Position numbers and translations under genes: made by a program. A stretch of DNA of 64,000 nucleotides. Origin: DASZVB01 sp035545855. Its GTDB lineage: Bacteria; Myxococcota_A; Polyangia; Polyangiales; Polyangiaceae. The notes below the pieces were generated by a model. The model worked only from the letters and a program-made list of their open reading frames with translations, ran no database searches and was not told where the DNA came from. Shown in pieces: positions 59,704-64,000 of the stretch (within the stretch, counting starts at the first letter, position 1; each line of letters begins with the position of its first letter). The stretch covers positions 1 through 64,000 of the forward strand of contig DASZXK010000206.1 in NCBI GenBank assembly GCA_035545855.1, given 5' to 3'.

Positions 59704-61164
59704 TCAGGCCTTTCCCGCGAGTGCCGTCAGCACCTTCTCGTGGATGCCACCGAAGGCGCCGTTCGAGAGCAGCGCGATCGTGTCCCCGGGCTTCGCGAGC
59801 TCCTTCAGCCGAGCCACGATGGCGTCCACGCCGTCGAAGGTCTCGGCGGGTCTTCCGCGCGCCGAGAGCGCCGTCGAAAGACGACCGAGATCGAGCCGTT
59901 CCGATTCGGGGAGGCCGGAGCGGCCGAGCGGCGGGAAGAGCACGCGATCGGCCGAATCGAAGCTCCGTTCGTACTCGGCCTGGTGCATCGCGCGGCACGC
60001 CGTCGCGCTCCGCGGCTCGAACACGGCGATGAGCGCCCCGTTCGCGTGGCGTGCCCGCAACGCGGCGAGCGTCTCTCGCACCGCCGTCGGGTGATGCGCG
60101 AAGTCGTCGATCACGGTGATTCCGCCGGGAGTGCCGATCACCTCTTGCCTTCGCTTCACGCCGCGGAACGCCGAGAGCGGACGCGCGAGCAAGTGGAGCG
60201 GGACGCCGTACCCCTCGACGGTCGCCGCGAGCGCCGCGACGGTGTTCGAGACGTTGTGGCGCCCCGCGAGCGGAACCACGTAGCGGCCGCACAGCACGCC
60301 CCCGGCGAAGAGATCGAACGTCGTCCCGGTGCGATCCGTCACGGCGGGCGCGGCGAGCCACCGCGGCGCGACGCCGTGCGTGTCCTCCCCTTCGAGGGCG
60401 TAGAACGAGGCGGGGGCGCGCGCGGACTCCGTCACGATGCGAACGACGGTTTCGTCGGCCGCGTTCGCGACGACGAGGCCGTTCTCTGGAAGGCCCGCGA
60501 CGAATTTCCGGAACGCGTCTTCGTAGGACTCCCTCGTCGGGTAGATGTCGACGTGGTCGTGCTCGACGGACGTCACGATCGCGACCTCCGCGCGGTAGTG
60601 GAGGAACTTCGCCGTCTTCTCGAAGAAGGCCGTGTCGTACTCGTCTCCCTCGATCACGAACGGCGCTCGATCGGACGGGGGCGACGCGCCGACCGTCGGG
60701 AGACGCCGCCGCTTCGGCGCGCGGAAGCTCCGCTCGAAGTTCGCCGGGATGCCGCCGACGAGGAACCCGGGCTCGAGGCCCGCGCCTTCGAGGAGCCACG
60801 CCGCGAGCGACGTGGTCGTCGTCTTGCCGTGCGTCCCCGCGACGACGAGGGGGCGCGTCCCGGAGAGCACGAACTCCTGCAGCGCCCCGGCGATGTGGGT
60901 GTACGGGAGCTTCCCATCGATGGCCGCGCGGGCCTCGGGGTTGTCCCTCCGGCACACGTTGCCGACGACGACGAGGTCCGGCCTCGGCACGAGGTGCGCG
61001 GGGTCGAATCCCGTCATGCACCGCACGCCCCAGCCGGCGAGCGCGGGACCCACGGGAGGGTCGAAGGCGACGTCGCTCCCGGACACGTCGTGCCCGAGCT
61101 CCCGGAGGAGCCCGGCGAGAGAGCCCATGGCCGTGCCGGAGACTGCGACGACGTGGATGTGCAT
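59704..61164 (-). CDS. mpl: UDP-N-acetylmuramate:tripeptide ligase Mpl
   Basis: A 486-aa Mur ligase that re-uses murein tripeptide in peptidoglycan recycling. Features: N-terminal HIHVVAVSGTAMGSLAGLLRELGHDVSGSD (Rossmann), P-loop VVAGTHGKTTTTSLAAWLL (about 110), VIEGDEYDTAFFEKTAKF, EHDHVDIYPT, LAGRHNVSN, and the C-terminal VIDDFAHHPTAVRETL with FEPRSATACRAMHQ, which is Mpl-like and differs from MurC. It is divergent from metF, 42 bp apart. Confidence 0.93.
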   Translation of the reverse strand: MHIHVVAVSGTAMGSLAGLLRELGHDVSGSDVAFDPPVGPALAGWGVRCMTGFDPAHLVPRPDLVVVGNVCRRDNPEARAAIDGKLPYTHIAGALQEFVLSGTRPLVVAGTHGKTTTTSLAAWLLEGAGLEPGFLVGGIPANFERSFRAPKRRRLPTVGASPPSDRAPFVIEGDEYDTAFFEKTAKFLHYRAEVAIVTSVEHDHVDIYPTRESYEDAFRKFVAGLPENGLVVANAADETVVRIVTESARAPASFYALEGEDTHGVAPRWLAAPAVTDRTGTTFDLFAGGVLCGRYVVPLAGRHNVSNTVAALAATVEGYGVPLHLLARPLSAFRGVKRRQEVIGTPGGITVIDDFAHHPTAVRETLAALRARHANGALIAVFEPRSATACRAMHQAEYERSFDSADRVLFPPLGRSGLPESERLDLGRLSTALSARGRPAETFDGVDAIVARLKELAKPGDTIALLSNGAFGGIHEKVLTALAGKA

Positions 61165-61206
61165 GATCTTCGAGGCCGACCCATACTAGGCTCCTTCGCC
61201 CCCACG

Positions 61207-62082
61207 ATGAAGATCATCGAGAAGCTCCACAGGGAATCGCCCGCGTTTTCGTTCGAGTTCTTCCCGCCGAAAGACGAAGCAGGCGTCGAGCAGCTCTTCC
61301 AGACGGTGAGGGATCTCGCGCCGTACAAGCCGACGTACGTCTCGGTGACGTGGGGCGCCGGCGGAAGCACCCGGCGCCTCACGATAGATCTCGTGCGCCG
61401 CATCAAGAAGGAGTCCGGCATCGAGGCGATGGCACACCTCACGTGCGTCGGCGCCACGAAAGAGGACATCGCGGGCGTGCTCGCTCAGCTCACCGAGGCG
61501 GGCATCGAGAACGTGCTCGCCCTTCGCGGCGACCCGCCGCGTGGCGAATCCAAGTTCGTGAAGACGGAGGGCGGCTTCGGGAGCGGCGCGGAGCTCGTCC
61601 GCTTCATCCGCGGCGGTTACGACTTCTGTCTCGGCGGCGCTTGCTACCCCGAGACGCACCCGGAGGCGACGGACGCGGAGACGGACCTCGGGTACCTGAA
61701 GGAGAAGACGCAGGCGGGGACGGACTTCCTCGTGACCCAGCTCTTCTTCGACAACCGGGACTACTTCTCCTTCGTGGAGCGAGCCCGGAAAGTCGGCATC
61801 ACGCAGAAGATCGTCGCCGGCATCTGGCCCATCACGAACCTCGCCCAGATCAAGCGGATCACCGGCATGTGCGGCGCGACCATTCCTCCGGATCTTCTAG
61901 CGAAGCTGGAAAACGCGAAGGAGCCGGACGCCGTCCGAGCGGTGGGTGTGGCGCACGCAATCGCGCAATGCCGCGAACTCGTTGCGCATGGCGTCCCTGG
62001 CATCCACTTCTATACGCTGAACCGGTCCCACGCGACGGTGGACATACTGGAGGCGTTGCGTAAGTCGGGGCAGGCCGCCTAG
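61207..62082 (+). CDS. metF: 5,10-Methylenetetrahydrofolate reductase MetF
   Basis: A 291-aa FAD-dependent reductase that makes 5-methyl-THF for methionine synthesis. Motifs: FSFEFFPPKDEAGVEQLF, YVSVTWGAGGST, AHLTCVGATKEDI, NVLALRGDPPRGE, CLGGACYPETHPEA, TQLFFDNRDYFSFVERA and AGIWPITNLAQIKRITGMCGATIP. It is the bacterial short form. ATG 61207 is the only sensible start. Confidence 0.95.
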   Translation: MKIIEKLHRESPAFSFEFFPPKDEAGVEQLFQTVRDLAPYKPTYVSVTWGAGGSTRRLTIDLVRRIKKESGIEAMAHLTCVGATKEDIAGVLAQLTEAGIENVLALRGDPPRGESKFVKTEGGFGSGAELVRFIRGGYDFCLGGACYPETHPEATDAETDLGYLKEKTQAGTDFLVTQLFFDNRDYFSFVERARKVGITQKIVAGIWPITNLAQIKRITGMCGATIPPDLLAKLENAKEPDAVRAVGVAHAIAQCRELVAHGVPGIHFYTLNRSHATVDILEALRKSGQAA

Positions 62083-62256
62083 TCTACGCCCCTCGGCTAG
62101 CGGTCACGCGAGGCCGAGCTCGCACGCGGTTGCTGGACGCGCGCGAATCTCGTCACCGAGAGATCACTTTGGCGAAACGGTGCCTCTGCTACCGGTGAGG
62201 CAACCGCTCTTCGTGCGCTTGGGGGCGCACAGTCCACCCGAAAGTCCCCGAGCCCC
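62083..62256. other. Intergenic region before the PilZ-methyltransferase gene
   Basis: 174 bp without a gene. It holds a small inverted repeat, TGCCTC-N10-GAGGCA, between about 62180 and 62205. No obvious sigma-70 boxes. Confidence 0.35.
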
Positions 62257-63825
62257 ATGAAGTCCCTGAAGACCGAGTCCGTCGACACGCTTCCTTCTCA
62301 CCAGTCCGAGCTCCGTGCAAAACGCCGCACGAGCACCCCTCCGCCCCCCGTGAAGAAGTACGAGGAGCTGGAAGGCGGACTCGGGAAGGAGATCAACTTC
62401 CGCCCGCCCCGGATCCCGTCGGCGGAGCTCGGGCCCGTCGGCGCGGTGGTGGAGATCCGGGACGGGGACGGTTCGCTCAGGAAGGTCCTGCACGACGTCT
62501 CGCAGAACGGCGTCGCGTTCGAGTGGGAGGACGGCGCGGCTCAGGTCGGCGATCACCTCCCCGAGATCGTCGTCAGCTTCGACGGACACGAGGCGTACCG
62601 GGGTGAGGCGCGCGTCAGCTCCGTGCGCGTGATCGCGGGGAAGCAGATCGTCGGCGCGTCCTTCCTCGACACGCTGATGAACGTCGACGACGTACTCCAG
62701 CTCCGGGACGTGAAGCTGTGGGGTGCGCGCGAAGCCGGGTCGACCCCGCGGCAGCGTCCGTGGCGAGTTCCCGGGCACGAGGCCTTCAAGGCCCGCACGT
62801 CGGAGCTCCGGTTGCTCTTCGAGGATGCCGAGCAGCACCTTCGTGAGCTCGAGACGTCTCTCCCGTGGCACGTCACGCACGGTGATCACGAAAGCCCGGC
62901 ACGCGCCGCTCTCGTCGAGCGGATGCGTCGAGACGTCGTGGAGGACGTCGTGGCCCTCTACGTGGAGATCGGTGCGCTCTACCCCGGCATCCCGGTGACC
63001 GACCATCCTGCCCTGAAGGAGTGGTCCCTCAGGCATCTGGACGACGCTTTCATGCAGTCTCCGTGGGTGCGTCGCGCGTACGAGAAGCCGCTCGGCTATC
63101 CTGGCGACTTCGAGCTGATGAACGGCCTCTACGGGAACCACTTCAGCGGGAGCTCGCTCTTCGCGAAGGCGGTGAACATGGCGTTCGTGTCCGTGCCCGC
63201 CGCCCGCGCGGTCGTCGAGCGCAAGAACCTCGTGCGCGCCAGGCTGGACGCGCTCCTGGATTCCGCGGCCGAGCGCGGGCGGTCGGTCCGCATCCTCTCG
63301 ATCGCTGCGGGCCCGGCGCAGGAGGTGTACGAGCTCCTCGAGCGCCGGACCCGCGTCCCTTGCCCCGTCGAGATCGTCCTGTTCGATCAGGACAGGCGCG
63401 CGCTCGGTTTCGCGTACTCGAGGATCCAGCCGCTCGCCGCGCGGTTCGGGGACCAGGTGAGCGTCGTGTACCTCCATGACACGATCAAGCGGCTCCTCAG
63501 GGACGCGAACCTGTTCTCCCCGCTCGGGACGTTCGACGCGATCTTCAGCTGCGGCCTGTTCGACTACCTCCCGCAGCCGACGGCGACGACCCTGACGGCC
63601 AGCCTCTACCAGCGCGTCGCCCCGGGCGGCTCGCTCTACATCGGCAACCAAACCCCCGCGAGCACGAGCCGGTGGGCGATGGAGTTCCACTGCGACTGGT
63701 ATCTCATCTACCGTGAGCACGAGCAGATGCTGGAATTCGCTCGAGCGGGTGCCCCCGGGGCCGCGGTCTCCATCGTGGAGGAGCCAACCGGGATCAATCC
63801 GTTCGTCGTCGTGAAGCGGGAGTGA
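62257..63825 (+). CDS. PilZ-domain/SAM-methyltransferase fusion
   Basis: A 522-aa soluble protein. Residues about 45-155 resemble a c-di-GMP-binding PilZ domain: VGAVVEIRDGDGSLRKVLHDVSQNGVAFEW contains the DxSxxG motif (DVSQNG), although the usual preceding RxxxR is not clear. A helical middle (about 175-300) follows. The C-terminal part (about 335-520) is a class I methyltransferase: motif I VRILSIAAGPAQEVYEL near 345, DQDRRALGFAYSRI, FDAIFSCGLFDYLPQPTA and APGGSLYIGNQ. Similar proteins have been linked to 3-hydroxypalmitate methyl ester (PhcB-type) signals; I cannot confirm this here. It is followed after 1 bp by a membrane protein gene. Confidence 0.8.
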   Translation: MKSLKTESVDTLPSHQSELRAKRRTSTPPPPVKKYEELEGGLGKEINFRPPRIPSAELGPVGAVVEIRDGDGSLRKVLHDVSQNGVAFEWEDGAAQVGDHLPEIVVSFDGHEAYRGEARVSSVRVIAGKQIVGASFLDTLMNVDDVLQLRDVKLWGAREAGSTPRQRPWRVPGHEAFKARTSELRLLFEDAEQHLRELETSLPWHVTHGDHESPARAALVERMRRDVVEDVVALYVEIGALYPGIPVTDHPALKEWSLRHLDDAFMQSPWVRRAYEKPLGYPGDFELMNGLYGNHFSGSSLFAKAVNMAFVSVPAARAVVERKNLVRARLDALLDSAAERGRSVRILSIAAGPAQEVYELLERRTRVPCPVEIVLFDQDRRALGFAYSRIQPLAARFGDQVSVVYLHDTIKRLLRDANLFSPLGTFDAIFSCGLFDYLPQPTATTLTASLYQRVAPGGSLYIGNQTPASTSRWAMEFHCDWYLIYREHEQMLEFARAGAPGAAVSIVEEPTGINPFVVVKRE

Positions 63826-63826
63826 G

Positions 63827-64000
63827 ATGGGAGAGGGCGCGGAAGGGCTCGAACTGGAGGCGCGCTGGGCCGCCTGGGTGCTCGCCCGGAATCTTCGCTC
63901 GACGAAGATTTCCCTCTGGCTGGTCCTTTCCCTCGTCCCGCTCTTCGGCGTCCTCGACTACCTCCTCGCGCCGCGCGAGTGGCTCGCGTTCCTCTACGGC
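63827..64000 (+). CDS. N-terminus of a membrane protein, cut by window end
   Basis: 58 residues of an open frame starting at ATG 63827, 1 bp after the upstream stop, with a GGGAG-like Shine-Dalgarno overlapping it. The sequence is acidic for about 10 residues, then has a membrane helix (about 29-50, LWLVLSLVPLFGVLDYLLAP) and continues past the edge. It may be a sensor or signalling membrane protein; the rest is needed to say. Confidence 0.6.
   Translation, partial: MGEGAEGLELEARWAAWVLARNLRSTKISLWLVLSLVPLFGVLDYLLAPREWLAFLYG

Noticed and set aside
1..64000. Mobile elements, prophage, CRISPR array, toxin-antitoxin pairs
   Set aside because: No transposase, integrase, phage structural gene, regularly spaced repeat array or small toxin/antitoxin-like pair was seen on either strand.

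Overview
The window is GC-rich, densely packed bacterial chromosome that looks like a member of the Myxococcota, probably on the Polyangia side; the exact genus cannot be decided from the sequence. Reasons: a kelch/Cys-rich exported protein ending in a MYXO-CTERM-like tail, many small Cys-rich or Pro/Ala-rich lipoproteins, AgmX/TonB-like proteins, a serine-palmitoyltransferase-like enzyme, a PilQ-type secretin, two FHA-GGDEF proteins and very frequent GTG starts. I see no insertion sequences, integrases, phage genes, CRISPR arrays, rRNA or convincing tRNA. The window reads as stable chromosome, not an island.

Layout. 1-6.0 kb: pilQ, facing a minus-strand operon of a YfiR/DUF4154-like protein, a TonB-dependent receptor and a small lipoprotein. 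6.1-8.4 kb: minus-strand trio headed by an N-acetylglutamate synthase with a degenerate kinase domain. 8.5-11.1 kb: an exported AgmX-like protein coupled to a membrane-anchored MutS-like ATPase. 11.3-16.7 kb: an FHA-GGDEF gene, a coupled aminotransferase-LuxE-LuxC triad, then a second FHA-GGDEF gene; this is the most unusual unit here. 17-20 kb: large kelch surface protein. 20.3-23.3 kb: GNAT-like protein and a serine-palmitoyltransferase-like alpha-oxoamine synthase, suggesting sphingolipid synthesis. 23.4-31.0 kb: long minus-strand run (membrane protein, thiO, purM, purN, FAD oxidoreductase, rsmD, AgmX-like protein, lipoprotein, truA).

31.2-36.0 kb: zinc-ribbon membrane protein and lipoprotein (+), then ffh followed by two paralogous lipoproteins, one carrying a CBM9-like domain (-). 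36.1-43.3 kb: thioesterase, Cys-rich lipoproteins, rpoH-rsmI, a lipoprotein with two ExbD-like domains and a Tat-exported esterase. 43.3-49.6 kb: ECF sigma factor, probable anti-sigma partner and a repeat-rich outer-membrane protein; mscL; an OmpA/TSP3 protein coupled to a DUF481 protein. 49.6-54.9 kb: exbB-exbD-tonB diverging from a TonB-domain/TonB-receptor fusion and its lipoprotein. 55-64 kb: quinone-oxidoreductase-like MDR enzyme, alpha/beta hydrolase, truncated haemoglobin, 3D-domain lipoprotein, AhpC/TSA_2 protein, YchJ-like SEC-C protein, mpl, metF, a PilZ-methyltransferase fusion and the start of a membrane protein cut by the window edge.

Recurrent themes are cell-envelope biogenesis and transport (PilQ, two TonB receptors, ExbBD/TonB, OmpA, lipoproteins) and cyclic-di-GMP signalling (two GGEEF enzymes, a YfiR-like protein, a PilZ fusion). 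Neighbouring genes very often overlap as GTGA or ATGA, which fixes many starts and implies translational coupling. Function calls rest on motifs read by eye; no database search was possible.
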